48,994 nt of DNA. It comes from Bryobacteraceae bacterium (lineage in GTDB: Bacteria > Acidobacteriota > Terriglobia > Bryobacterales > Bryobacteraceae). The translations under genes were made by a program, and so were the position numbers. The number at the start of each line of letters is the position of its first letter. Within the stretch, counting starts at the first letter, position 1. Positions 17,701 to 27,067 of this stretch are shown here, piece after piece. A model generated the notes under the pieces. That model was not told the DNA's origin, searched no databases, and worked only from the letters and a program-made list of their open reading frames with translations. The stretch spans positions 1-48,994 of the forward strand of contig JASHQT010000400.1 in the NCBI GenBank assembly GCA_030039005.1. The letters run 5' to 3'.

Positions 17701-19206
17701 GACCCCAGCCCCGGCGATCCCGGCGCCGTGTTTTATCCGCTGCTGCATCTGGCTCAAGCCCTGGCGTTCCACCTCGCTCCGGCTCGCGTGAACGTGATTT
17801 CCGCCGGCGCCTGGGCCGTCACGGGAGAGGAGGCCATCGAGCCGGCGAAGGCCTTGCTTGCCGGGCCGTGTCGTGTCGCGCCCGCCGAGAGGATTGACAC
17901 ACGCTGGCGCAACATCGATATCGCGCTGCACCATCGGGAAGTTGCCATCGCACAGATCCTTGCGGAATACCGCGCCGATTCCCTGGACCCGATCGTCGCC
18001 TACCGGGGACGGCGGCGCTGGATCGAGAGCGCGGAACCATTGCCGACGGCCCCCGCTCCGCCGGCGCCACTGCTCCACACTGAGGGAGTCTATCTGATTA
18101 CGGGTGGCCTGGGCGGCATCGGTTTTGCGCTCGCCGAGTTTCTGGCGCGAGATTACCGGGCGCGCCTGGTGTTGGTCAGCCGTTCCGGCCTTCGAGAAGG
18201 CTCGCCGATGGGCCCCGCGATCGCGGCCATGGAGCAAGCCGGCGCAACAGTCTTGGTCTGCCGCGCCGACGTCGCGTGCGCGGACCAGATGAGCGCCGTA
18301 TTAGCCCAAACCAGAGCGCGGTTCGGCCACCTGGATGGCGTGATCCACGCGGCGGGAGTTGCCGGCGGCGGTCTCATCCAATTGAAAACTCGCCAAGCTG
18401 CCGACGCGGTTCTCTTACCTAAGGTCCAGGGCACGATGACACTCCACGCGCTGCTCGAAGATTCCCCGCTCGATTTCTTTGTGAGCTTCTCCTCCCTCAC
18501 CTCACTGGCAGGAGGATTCGGACAAGTGGATTATTGTTCTGCCAATGCCTTCCAGGACGCCTTCGCCCAGCGGGAGTCGGCGCGGCGCAATCGCCTCACC
18601 ACCACCATCAACTGGGATGCGTGGTCCGAGGTCGGCATGGCGGTCAACACCGAGATCCCGGTCGAAATGGAAGCGCATCGGGCGGAGGTTCTGAAGAACG
18701 CAATCCTGCCCGCCGAAGGAGTGCAGGCTTTTCGCCGGGCGCTCGACTTGCGCCTGCCGCAGATTTGCATCTCCACCTACAGCCTGCCGCTACGGCTCGC
18801 GCACGCCCGCTCGATGGCCCACGTCGAGGCGCAACCCGCGGCGCCCTCCGCGCAACGTCATCCGCGCCCCGAAATGGAGACTCCATTCGTAGCCGCGGGC
18901 ACGGAGATGGAAAAGCTGGTGGAGAAGATCTGGCAAGACCTGTTCGGTCTGGAGCGAGTTGGGATAACGGATAACTTCTTCAGCCTGGGTGGGCACTCGC
19001 TGCTCGCCACCCGGATGGTCGCGCGAGTGCGCGCGGTGCTCGGTCTGGAGATCAGCGTCCGGACCGTCTTTGAGACACCGACGATTGAGCAACTCGCGAG
19101 CGTCCTGGAACGCATGGCCGATGAATCCCTCGAACTGTCGCACATGATCGCAATGGTCGAACAAATGAGCGACGAGCAGGTCAGAACGCAACTGGGGCAG
19201 AACTAG
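14782..19206 (+). CDS. Type I PKS module, KS-AT-KR-ACP, malonyl-type
   Basis: The ketosynthase starts at residue 7; active Cys177 lies in TACSTS, with the catalytic His in EAHGTGTPLGDPIE and KSNIGHLDAAAG. The acyltransferase runs from FPGQGSQ to about 830, with Ser611 in GHSLGE and HAFH at 707-710, the pattern of malonyl-CoA selective domains. A ketoreductase structural subdomain (about 870-1060) precedes the KR with TGGLGGIG from 1107 and catalytic Tyr1251 in VDYCSANAF. The KR has neither the LDD motif of B-type nor the Trp of A-type domains, so hydroxyl stereochemistry is open. The carrier Ser1406 is in LGGHSLL. There is no DH or ER, so the beta-hydroxyl should remain. The tail MSDEQVRTQL may be a docking element. 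Confidence 0.95.
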   Translation: MTETANSIAIIGMSGRWPGARDIEEFWNNLCGGVESVRAFTEEEMLADGVDPAILNQPGFVNAGAALADALWFDAPFFGISHREAQGLDPQHRVFLECAWHALEDAGYVPEAVDGPIGIFAGSSTSSYLHRVCASRELVAAIGAYQVSIGNDKDHLTTYAAYKLNLTGPAVTVQTACSTSLVAVAMACQALLNQECDMALAGGVSVRIPQHCGYFYEKGGILSPDGHCRVFDAEAHGTVGGNGAGIVVLKRLEDALRDRDRVRAVILGSAINNDGSMKVGYTAPSVEGQAAVIATALALAGVDPESVGYLEAHGTGTPLGDPIEIASLTQAFGTKKGGFCAIGSVKSNIGHLDAAAGVTGLIKAALCVERAVLPPSLHFHTPNPSIDFASTPFKVQDRVSAWNANRRRAGVNAFGIGGTNAHTVLEQAPETEPSGLSRPYQLLLLSARCQTALDRLTDNFAAHWQNDVSNSLADLAFTLAVGRCAHPYRRFLVCRASDAEGAAGAFSSSVLASEQRAAVYLFPGQGSQHAGMGRGLYEREPVFRAEFDRCADLLEPIMGADLRRAIMAGGATDDELRQTWLAQPALFAVEYSLARLLMHWGIQPAAMIGHSLGEYVAACLAGVMSLEDALIVVAARGMLMQDTAPGAMLATSLAEDEVRSLLPQDLEIASVNGPALTVVSGEESAIAEFEARLAWKGAAGIRLRTSHAFHSFTMDPVLEQFRTVLESVRLKAPTLPYIETRSGGWQSAAAGEFAYWVDHLRKPVRFGDGCRTLCAAGHRAFIEVGPGSALSKMLQPYLREAGGGIVAQTGTDQESLLDALGQLWSHGVSVDWNQYYSRENRRRVSAPLYPFERQRYDVELIGETAPRGDWFAKIPDFHAWFYEPSWKAVAGVGGQPGDMAGPALVFLDDAGLGAAVAAKLADVTTVARAAQFRRVGEHAFEIRPEEPADYEALFNALAADGKIPGDILHFWNVDPSPGDPGAVFYPLLHLAQALAFHLAPARVNVISAGAWAVTGEEAIEPAKALLAGPCRVAPAERIDTRWRNIDIALHHREVAIAQILAEYRADSLDPIVAYRGRRRWIESAEPLPTAPAPPAPLLHTEGVYLITGGLGGIGFALAEFLARDYRARLVLVSRSGLREGSPMGPAIAAMEQAGATVLVCRADVACADQMSAVLAQTRARFGHLDGVIHAAGVAGGGLIQLKTRQAADAVLLPKVQGTMTLHALLEDSPLDFFVSFSSLTSLAGGFGQVDYCSANAFQDAFAQRESARRNRLTTTINWDAWSEVGMAVNTEIPVEMEAHRAEVLKNAILPAEGVQAFRRALDLRLPQICISTYSLPLRLAHARSMAHVEAQPAAPSAQRHPRPEMETPFVAAGTEMEKLVEKIWQDLFGLERVGITDNFFSLGGHSLLATRMVARVRAVLGLEISVRTVFETPTIEQLASVLERMADESLELSHMIAMVEQMSDEQVRTQLGQN

Positions 19207-22200
19207 TGTCGCCAAAATCAATGGAATCGGCCACTCAGAGCGTAGAACAGAAGCGGGCGCTGTTAGCCAGGCTGCTGGAAACGAGCAGTTCGCAGCGGCC
19301 TGCCGTTCAGCGCCGCGGATCGGTTTTTCAGGCGCCCCTCTCTTTTGCGCAGCAAAGGCTTTGGTTCTTCGAGCAGTTGATGCCTGGCACCTCCGTTTAC
19401 AACATGATGATCCCGCTGCGCCTGGACATCGCGGTATCGGCGCACACCCTGCTCGATGCCATCAACGAGATTGTTGCGCGGCATGAAGCGCTCCGCACCA
19501 CATTTCGCGCGACCGACGGCAAACCGGCGCAATTCGTCGCGCCCGAACTCAAGATTGAGATGCCGCGTCACGATCTGCGATATCTGCCGCACGAAGAACA
19601 GCAAGCCGAAAGCACGCGGATCTTCCTCGCCGCCTCTCAGGCGCCCTACGATTTGACCACCGGGCCACTCTTCCGGGCGCACTTGCTGCAATACGGCGAT
19701 GAAGACTACTTGTTGATGCTGTGCATGCATCACATCGTCTCGGATGCATGGTCGACCACGGTGCTGATCGAGGAGCTGGACGCATTGTACGACGCTTTCT
19801 CGCTAGGACAACCCTCCCCGCTACCGCCGCTTCCGATCCAATATCCGGACTTCGCGGTGTGGCAGCGCGAATGGCTCAGCGGCGAGGTCCTCGACCGTCA
19901 ACTTAGCTACTGGAAGAAGCAACTGGACGGCATCGTGCCGATCGATCTGCCATGCGACTATTCTCGTCCGGCGAGCATGACCTTTCACGGAAAGTACGTC
20001 CCGATCGGCGCCGGCGCCGCCCTATTGACGCGCCTGCGCGCGCTGAGCGCCTTGCAGGACTGTACGCTCTTCATGACCTTGTTGGCCGCCTTCCAGGTCT
20101 TCCTGTTTCGCCATACCGGTCAAGCGGACGTGGTGGTGGGAACGCCGGTGGCGAATCGCAATCACGCCGACGTCGAGAAGCTGATCGGTTTCTTCGTCAA
20201 TTCTCTGGTGATGCGCACGAGCCTGGACGGAAATCCGACGTTCCGCGAGGTTCTCGCCCGAGTTCGTGAGACCGCTCTCGGGGCGTACGCCCACCTCGAC
20301 ATCCCTTTTGAAATGCTAGTGGAGAACCTGCAACCGGAACGCGACTTCACGCGCAATCCAATTTTCCAAGTCTTGTTTCAGGTCCAGACGATGAGGTCCA
20401 ATCGCGAGATGGATACTCCACCGGGAGGGCAGCTTCACAATGCCGTCTTCGATCTGAACGTCAATCTTTACGAGCAGCCGAACGCGCTGGTTGGCAGATT
20501 CGAGTTTAACGCCGCACTATTCGATGAACCCACCGCCCAGAGGATGGCGGCGCGCTTCGCCGCGCTGCTGGAGGCGATCGTCGAAGACCCGGACCGCCGC
20601 ATCGGCGAGTTGCCGATGGTTCCGGAACCCGAACGTTGTCAAATAGAGCAGTGGAACGCGGCAGCCGCGGCGGAAATCGACGCGACCCCTCGCACCATCC
20701 ACGAATGGTTTGAGCGGCAGGCATCCAGCACTCCGGACGCTCCCGCGGTCTCGGCCGGCGGAGCTTCGATCACTTATGCCGAGCTGAACCAGCGCGCGAA
20801 CGATCTGGCTCAACGCTTGCGAGAACTGGGCGTCACCCCAGGGGACCGTGTCGCCGTTCGCCTGCCGCGCTCCGCCAAAACGATTGTCGCGATCCTGGGC
20901 GCGTTGAAGGCGGGAGCAGCCTATGTCCCGCTGGATCCCGATTATCCCGCCGACCGTCTGCGATTCATGCTTGAAGATTGCGGCGCGCGCGTTGTGGTAA
21001 CCCCGGATGGAGTGAAAGTGCTGCGCGCGTCCGCCGATCCCGCTCCGGCTGAGACGGCCTACATTCTCTACACCTCCGGCTCAACCGGAACGCCAAAAGG
21101 AGTGTGCGTACCTCACCGTAGCCTCGTTTACTCGACTTGGGCGCGCCTACAATACTACGCCGACCCGGTGGAACGCTACTTGCTCCTTTCTCCATTCTCC
21201 TTCGACAGTTCGGTGGCCGGCATTTTCTGGACCCTGTGCAGCGGTGGATGTCTGGAAATCGCCACCAACGAGGAAATGGAAGATATTCCAGAGCTAGCCT
21301 TGCGGATCGAGCGCCAGAACATCACGCATCTTCTGGCCGTCCCTTCGCTTTATGCCCGTCTGCTGGACTGGTTTGAAGTCTCCGCACTGCGGCTCAAAAC
21401 CGCTATCGTCGCTGGTGAGCGGTGTCTCCCCACGCTGGTCGCTTATCACTTCGAACGTTTGCCGGACGTCCCTCTGTACAACGAGTACGGACCCACCGAG
21501 GCTACGGTCTGGTCTACAGTTCATCGTTGTGGTCCGGAAGATAAGACCATCGTTCCTATCGGACGCCCCATCCCTGGGGCGCGGATTTACATTGTGGATC
21601 GCCTCGGCCGGCCTGTTCCGATCGGAGTTCCAGGTGAAATGTGGATTGGCGGCCCGGGCGTAGCGCATGGATATTGGAATCGTCCGGATCTCACCGGGGA
21701 GCGCTTCATTCCGGATCCATTCCAGGAAGGGGCATCGAGGCTGTATCGCAGCGGCGATATGGCCAAATACCGCAACGACGGCAACATCGTCTTCCTCGGA
21801 AGAGCCGACAATCAGGTCAAGGTGCGCGGCTATCGCATCGAACTGGGAGAAATCGAAAGCGCGCTACTGGCTCACCCCTCGGTCGCCGAGTGCGCGGCGT
21901 TCACGTGGAACTTGGAGGACGATACGCGGCTGGCAGTTTGGGCCGTGGCCGGGGGCGAACGCGTGCCAAGCAGCGAATTGACCGCATTCTTGCGGCGCCG
22001 GCTGCCGAGCTACATGGCGCCTGCGTCGATCACCTGGGTGGACGCTCTGCCGCGCAATGCCAACGGAAAGCTGGATCGCGCGGCGTTGGCCGCCAATCCA
22101 CAGCGGCTGGATGAGGAGGTGTATGTCGCGCCGCGAACTCCGGTGGAGAAAACCCTAGCTGGTCTGTACCAAGAAGTGCTCGGGATCCCGGAGCCTGGGA

Positions 22201-22418
22201 TTTGGTCCGATTTCTTCCGCCTCGGCGGCCACTCTTTACTAGCCACCAAGTTGCTTTCGCGCGTCAACAAGACGTTTCAGATCGATTTGCCGCTGCCCTC
22301 TCTGTTTCGGGCATCGACCGTCGGGGAATTGGCGGCGGAGGTAGAGCGGGTCCTGGTGAATGAGATTGCCGGACTGGACGAACCCGAGGCTGAGAGCCTC
22401 GCTAAGGAAGGGCGCTAA
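19206..22418 (+). CDS. NRPS module, C-A-PCP, substrate code not recognised
   Basis: The start is GTG 19206, sharing one base with the PKS stop; ATG 19221 is an alternative. The N-terminal helix (KRALLARLLE) probably docks to the preceding protein. The condensation domain carries HHIVSDA at 175-181, with Ala replacing the last Gly of HHxxxDG. The adenylation domain has YTSGSTGTPKG near 622-632 and NEYGPTE. My alignment gives D-S-A-L-I-A-E-V-W-K, which I cannot match confidently to a published code. PCP Ser1010 is in LGGHSLL. The protein follows the ketoreducing PKS module, so its C domain would join an amino acid to a beta-hydroxy acyl chain. The downstream gene starts on the last base of its stop (TAATG). 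Confidence 0.95.
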   Translation: MSPKSMESATQSVEQKRALLARLLETSSSQRPAVQRRGSVFQAPLSFAQQRLWFFEQLMPGTSVYNMMIPLRLDIAVSAHTLLDAINEIVARHEALRTTFRATDGKPAQFVAPELKIEMPRHDLRYLPHEEQQAESTRIFLAASQAPYDLTTGPLFRAHLLQYGDEDYLLMLCMHHIVSDAWSTTVLIEELDALYDAFSLGQPSPLPPLPIQYPDFAVWQREWLSGEVLDRQLSYWKKQLDGIVPIDLPCDYSRPASMTFHGKYVPIGAGAALLTRLRALSALQDCTLFMTLLAAFQVFLFRHTGQADVVVGTPVANRNHADVEKLIGFFVNSLVMRTSLDGNPTFREVLARVRETALGAYAHLDIPFEMLVENLQPERDFTRNPIFQVLFQVQTMRSNREMDTPPGGQLHNAVFDLNVNLYEQPNALVGRFEFNAALFDEPTAQRMAARFAALLEAIVEDPDRRIGELPMVPEPERCQIEQWNAAAAAEIDATPRTIHEWFERQASSTPDAPAVSAGGASITYAELNQRANDLAQRLRELGVTPGDRVAVRLPRSAKTIVAILGALKAGAAYVPLDPDYPADRLRFMLEDCGARVVVTPDGVKVLRASADPAPAETAYILYTSGSTGTPKGVCVPHRSLVYSTWARLQYYADPVERYLLLSPFSFDSSVAGIFWTLCSGGCLEIATNEEMEDIPELALRIERQNITHLLAVPSLYARLLDWFEVSALRLKTAIVAGERCLPTLVAYHFERLPDVPLYNEYGPTEATVWSTVHRCGPEDKTIVPIGRPIPGARIYIVDRLGRPVPIGVPGEMWIGGPGVAHGYWNRPDLTGERFIPDPFQEGASRLYRSGDMAKYRNDGNIVFLGRADNQVKVRGYRIELGEIESALLAHPSVAECAAFTWNLEDDTRLAVWAVAGGERVPSSELTAFLRRRLPSYMAPASITWVDALPRNANGKLDRAALAANPQRLDEEVYVAPRTPVEKTLAGLYQEVLGIPEPGIWSDFFRLGGHSLLATKLLSRVNKTFQIDLPLPSLFRASTVGELAAEVERVLVNEIAGLDEPEAESLAKEGR

Positions 22419-25400
22419 TGAGCACCACAGCGAGCCGCATGGCGGCTCTTTCACCCGAGAAAAAGAAGCTGCTGGAGCAACGGCTCAAAGGACTGTCGAC
22501 CGCCCCGCCCAGCATTCCCAAGAGACCGGAAGGGGGCGCGCCCGAGCTTTCTTTCGCTCAACAACGACTCTGGTTTCTCGACCAGTTGGTGCCCGGCAAC
22601 CCGTTCTACAACATATTCTCGCCTCTGCCGATTCAATTCGCCGTGAACGTGGATATCTTGCGCCGCTGCTTGAACGAAATCGTCAGACGGCATGAGGCGC
22701 TGCGAACGACGTTTACCTCCCTGGAAGGCAAGCCGGTTCAGGTCATCGCGCCTGCTCTGGATTTGGCAATGCCGTTGATCGACCTGACGTCCATGCCCGC
22801 TGCGACCCGAGACGCCGAAGCACTTCGTCTGGCGACGGAAGAAGCGCGCAAGCCTTTCGATCTGGCAGCCGGACCGCTGATCCGCTGCAGTCTGCTGCGC
22901 CTGACCGCACAGTATCACCTGCTCCTGCTCTCGATGCATCATATCGTCTCCGACGGGTGGTCCATGGGAATCCTGTTACAGGAGTTGGGCGCACTTTACA
23001 TGAGCTTCGCGGCTGGGCAGCCGTCGACGTTGCCGGAATTACCCATTCAGTATGCGGACTTCGCGGTGTGGCAAAGGGGCTGGCTCAAGGGCGCCGTTCT
23101 CGAGAATCAATTGTCGTATTGGCGCCGCCAACTGAAGGATATTCCCAACCTGGACATCCACGCGGACCGGCCGCGTCCAGTGATGCCGACTTTTCGCGGA
23201 TCCTATTTTCCGCTGCAATTTCCGTCCAGCTTGATTGCCTCGCTCAAGCGGCTCTCCAGCGAGCATGACGCCACTCTGTTCATGACTATGCTCGCGGGCT
23301 TTCAATCGTTGTTGCACCATTACACGGGCCAGGACGACATCGTGGTCGGTTCTCCGGTCGCAAATCGCAACCGCAGCGAGATTGAAGGCTTGATCGGCTT
23401 CTTTGTCAACTCCCTGATCATGCGCGCCGATTTCCGCGGCGACCCGACGTTTGAGGCGCTCCTCGTTCGAGTACGGGAGACTGCGCTCGAAGCATACGCC
23501 AATCAGGATCTGCCCTTCGAGATTCTGGTGGAGGAGTTGCACTCCGATCGCGACCTGAGCCGGAATCCGCTATTCCAGGTGATTTTTCAACTCATGAGCG
23601 CTCCCACTGGGGCCAGTTCCAGTAGTTCTCCGGAAACCGCCTCCAAAGCGGCCTCCTCGGCGTCGAGCAGTGCGTCTTCGGGCGGCGGGGCGGTAAATAT
23701 CCAGACTGGCACCGCGAAGTTCGACCTCAATGTCACTCTCTGGGAGACCCCCGAGGGCGTCGCCGGGGGAATCGAATTCAATACCGACATCTTCGATTTA
23801 TCGACCGTCGCTCGCATGGCGACGCAATATACTTCGCTTTTGCATGGGATTGTCGCGCATCCGAACCATCATATTTCGGAACTGCCTGTCCTGACTCCGC
23901 GGGAACAGCGGCAGATCCTCGTGGACTGGAACGCCACCGAAACCGATTTCCCGCGCGATCGCGGGCTCGGGTCTATCTTCGAAGATCAAGTAGCCGCGCA
24001 CCCCAACGCTCCGGCTGTTGCCTACGGAGACACCACGTTGACTTACGCGGAGCTGAATCGGCGGGCGAACCGGGTCGCGAACCATCTACGCTCCGCGGGC
24101 ATAGGACGGGAAAACCGCGTCGGCATTTGCATGGAGCGTTGCCTGGACATGATCGTTGCGGTAGTGGGTGTGGTGAAATCTGGCGGCGCTTACGTTCCGC
24201 TGGACACCGACTATCCTCGCGATCGGCTGGCGTTCATGATCGCGGATACCGAATTGGGAGCCTTGATCACCCACCAGAAGGAATTGGAAAAGTTGGCCGA
24301 AAATTCCCTGCCTGTGCTCTGCATGGATCGCGATCAGGAGGCGCTGGAGAGGAGTCCGGACCACAATCCGGCGCTCGAGACCAGCGGCGACGATCTGGCA
24401 TACGTCATGTTTACCTCGGGTTCTACGGGCATTCCCAAAGGCGTCTGTGTATTGGGGAAGGGCATCAGCCGGCTGGTCATTAACACGGACTATGTTCGGC
24501 TGGGGTGTAACGATCGCATCGCACAGGTGTCGAGTTTCTCGTTTGACGCGGCGACTTTCGAGATCTGGGGCGCCCTGCTGAACGGCGGCCTGTTGATCGG
24601 CGTCGCCAAGGATGTTCTGCTTTCGCCCCCCGATTTCGCGGAAGCGATCGAAGGGAATCGGATCACGACGATGTTTCTGACCGGGGCCTTCTTTAACCAT
24701 ATGGCGCGAGAATTTCCCCAGGCGTTCCGGGGCCTGCGCAATTTGTTGGTGGGTGGTGAAGCCTTGGAACCGAAGTGGATCCGCCGCGTGTTGGATGCGG
24801 GACCGCCGCAGCGCTTGTTGAACGGCTACGGGCCTACGGAAACCACCACCTTCGCGCTGTGCCATTTGATCCACAACGTCCCAGCCGGCGCCAGCAACAT
24901 CCCCATCGGCCGGCCAATCGGCAACACCATCGCCTACATCCTGAACAAGTATGGCCAGCCCGCGCCGGTCGGCGTCCCGGGAGAACTCTACATCGGTGGG
25001 CCGGGAGTGGCTCGCGGTTACTGGAACCGTCCGGAATTGACCAAGGAACGCTTTGTTCCCAACCCGTTCCGGGGGGCCGGCGAGGAGACCCTTTACCGCA
25101 CTGGGGACCGCTGCCGCTATCTGCCCGATGGCAGCGTCCAATTCCTTTCGCGTCTCGATCAACAAGTGAAGATCCGCGGCTTCCGCATCGAGCTTGGCGA
25201 GATTGAAGCTTGCTTAGCCTTGCATCCAGCGGTGAAACACGCTGTGGTGATTGCTCGCGAGGATATTCCCGGCGATCGCCGTTTGGTCGCCTACATTGTG
25301 CAAAGCGGCCAGGCCGCGCCCGGCGAAAACACGCAACTCACGCAGTGGCAAAAGGTCTACGACGAGATGATTTACCAATCGCTCGATCAGCATACGTCGA

Positions 25401-27067
25401 CCTATCAAAACGCCCTATTCAACATCCAGGGATGGGTCAGCAGCTACACGCAGGAACCCATCGCGGCGGAGGCCATGCAGGAGCAAGTCGACCAGACAGT
25501 GAACCGCGTTCTGGCTCTCAAGCCGAAGCGTGTTCTGGAGATCGGATGCGGGACCGGCCTCCTGCTTTCGCGCATCGCGCCACATTGCGATTCTTACCTG
25601 GGGACCGATTTCTCTCCGGCCGCCTTGCAATACTTGCAGCGCGAGATTAGCAGCGGCGGACACGGCTACTCGAACGTGGCGCTGCTCGAACGCGGCGCCG
25701 ACGATTTCTCGGATTTCGAAGACGGATCGTTCGACGTCGTGATTCTCAATTCTGTCGTCCAGTATTTTCCCAGCCCGGAATACTTGGCCCAGACGCTGCG
25801 CGGCGCGGTACGGGTCATTTCTCCAGGTGGATCGATTTTCCTCGGCGACCTGCGAAACCATTCGCTGCTGGAGGTTTTTCACACCTCGTTGGCGTTGTAC
25901 GCCCGCGCTGCCGGCGCTCCCGACGACGACGTCCGGACCAAGGCCGCGCAAGGCGTGGATGAAGAGCAGGAGCTGGTGGTAGATCCGGCGTTCTTCCGGG
26001 CATTACAAGCGGAGCTGCCGGAGATTTCGCATGTCGAAGTGCGTCCTAAGCGCGGACGCCACCGGAACGAACTCACGCAGTTCCGCTATGATGCGCTCTT
26101 GCGGATCGGAGACCGGCGGGACCAGCCTGCGCCGGTAGAGTGGCTTCCGTGGGAAGCCATTTCGCGCGCCGCCGACGAAATCCGCTCCCGCCGGGAGCGC
26201 GGGGCTCCGGCGGTCTGCTTTGGCTATCGTGGAGTGCCTAACGAGCGGGTCGCGCGTGAAGTCCTCGCCGCCGCCAGGCTTCGCGGAGAATCCGCGGCGG
26301 TCGACGGTGCGGCCGATCCCGAAGATTTATACCTGCTCGGGGAGAGTCTGAATTGCAACGTGGATGTCCGTTGGGACAGCGGCAACGAAGAAGGCCGTTT
26401 CGACGTGGTCTTTCATTGGGGACCAGTATCTTATTCACTGGAACCGCTGCCCGCCGTTGCCAAGCCCCGGCACAAGCTGACCAACAATCCGGCGCAGGCG
26501 TTATTTCTCAAGAAGATCGTCCCGCAGCTCCGCGGATTTCTCGCGGGGCGTCTGCCGGACTACATGATGCCCTCGGCGTTCCTGTTGTTGGAAGAGCTGC
26601 CGCTCACATCCAACGGCAAAGTGGATCGAGCGGCGCTTCCCGCCGCCAGTCAAATGCGAGCGTTGTCAGAGACCGAATACCTGGCGCCGCGCAATGAGGT
26701 GGAGGAGAAACTCACCGCCATCTGGTCGGAGGTGTTGGGCATCTCGCACATCGGCATTCACGATAATTTCTTCACGCAGTTGGGCGGGCACTCTCTCACG
26801 GCCACGCAACTTGTCTCGCGAGTGCGCGAGAGGTTCGGCATCGAACTGCCCATTCGCACGCTGTTCGAAGGCCCGACCATCGCGCGCCTTGCCCAAGCGG
26901 TGGAGGCCTGCCTGAAAGATCCGGCTCAATCCGCGGGGCCCCGCATGACCAGAATCACCCGAATGGACGCTTCCATCGAGGAAACCGAAGTCGACGTCAG
27001 CCAACTGTCCGACGATCAGGTGGAAGCGATGCTGGCCAAGTTGTTGACGGCCGAGGCCGGTCAATGA
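22418..27067 (+). CDS. NRPS module, C-A(N-methyltransferase)-PCP, Val/Ile-like code
   Basis: The C domain has HHIVSDG at 174-180. The A domain has FTSGSTGIPKG and NGYGPTE. Between A8 (KIRGFRIELGE) and A10 (SNGKVDR) about 430 residues are inserted, containing a methyltransferase with VLEIGCGTG at 1039-1047; this is the standard position of N-methylating domains, so the activated amino acid should be N-methylated before condensation. The code I read is D-A-F-F-L-G-G-T-F-K, eight of ten identical both to the published Val code DAFWIGGTFK and to the Ile code DAFFYGITFK. PCP Ser1459 is in LGGHSLT. An acidic tail of about 60 residues with QLSDDQVEAMLAKLL looks like a C-terminal docking motif. A Ser/Ala-rich linker lies near residue 400. 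Confidence 0.95.
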   Translation: MSTTASRMAALSPEKKKLLEQRLKGLSTAPPSIPKRPEGGAPELSFAQQRLWFLDQLVPGNPFYNIFSPLPIQFAVNVDILRRCLNEIVRRHEALRTTFTSLEGKPVQVIAPALDLAMPLIDLTSMPAATRDAEALRLATEEARKPFDLAAGPLIRCSLLRLTAQYHLLLLSMHHIVSDGWSMGILLQELGALYMSFAAGQPSTLPELPIQYADFAVWQRGWLKGAVLENQLSYWRRQLKDIPNLDIHADRPRPVMPTFRGSYFPLQFPSSLIASLKRLSSEHDATLFMTMLAGFQSLLHHYTGQDDIVVGSPVANRNRSEIEGLIGFFVNSLIMRADFRGDPTFEALLVRVRETALEAYANQDLPFEILVEELHSDRDLSRNPLFQVIFQLMSAPTGASSSSSPETASKAASSASSSASSGGGAVNIQTGTAKFDLNVTLWETPEGVAGGIEFNTDIFDLSTVARMATQYTSLLHGIVAHPNHHISELPVLTPREQRQILVDWNATETDFPRDRGLGSIFEDQVAAHPNAPAVAYGDTTLTYAELNRRANRVANHLRSAGIGRENRVGICMERCLDMIVAVVGVVKSGGAYVPLDTDYPRDRLAFMIADTELGALITHQKELEKLAENSLPVLCMDRDQEALERSPDHNPALETSGDDLAYVMFTSGSTGIPKGVCVLGKGISRLVINTDYVRLGCNDRIAQVSSFSFDAATFEIWGALLNGGLLIGVAKDVLLSPPDFAEAIEGNRITTMFLTGAFFNHMAREFPQAFRGLRNLLVGGEALEPKWIRRVLDAGPPQRLLNGYGPTETTTFALCHLIHNVPAGASNIPIGRPIGNTIAYILNKYGQPAPVGVPGELYIGGPGVARGYWNRPELTKERFVPNPFRGAGEETLYRTGDRCRYLPDGSVQFLSRLDQQVKIRGFRIELGEIEACLALHPAVKHAVVIAREDIPGDRRLVAYIVQSGQAAPGENTQLTQWQKVYDEMIYQSLDQHTSTYQNALFNIQGWVSSYTQEPIAAEAMQEQVDQTVNRVLALKPKRVLEIGCGTGLLLSRIAPHCDSYLGTDFSPAALQYLQREISSGGHGYSNVALLERGADDFSDFEDGSFDVVILNSVVQYFPSPEYLAQTLRGAVRVISPGGSIFLGDLRNHSLLEVFHTSLALYARAAGAPDDDVRTKAAQGVDEEQELVVDPAFFRALQAELPEISHVEVRPKRGRHRNELTQFRYDALLRIGDRRDQPAPVEWLPWEAISRAADEIRSRRERGAPAVCFGYRGVPNERVAREVLAAARLRGESAAVDGAADPEDLYLLGESLNCNVDVRWDSGNEEGRFDVVFHWGPVSYSLEPLPAVAKPRHKLTNNPAQALFLKKIVPQLRGFLAGRLPDYMMPSAFLLLEELPLTSNGKVDRAALPAASQMRALSETEYLAPRNEVEEKLTAIWSEVLGISHIGIHDNFFTQLGGHSLTATQLVSRVRERFGIELPIRTLFEGPTIARLAQAVEACLKDPAQSAGPRMTRITRMDASIEETEVDVSQLSDDQVEAMLAKLLTAEAGQ

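Noticed and set aside
23600..23700. Ser/Ala-rich repeats in the third NRPS as a mobile insertion
   Set aside because: The run is short, in frame and lies between C-domain subregions; it looks like a flexible loop, not an insertion.
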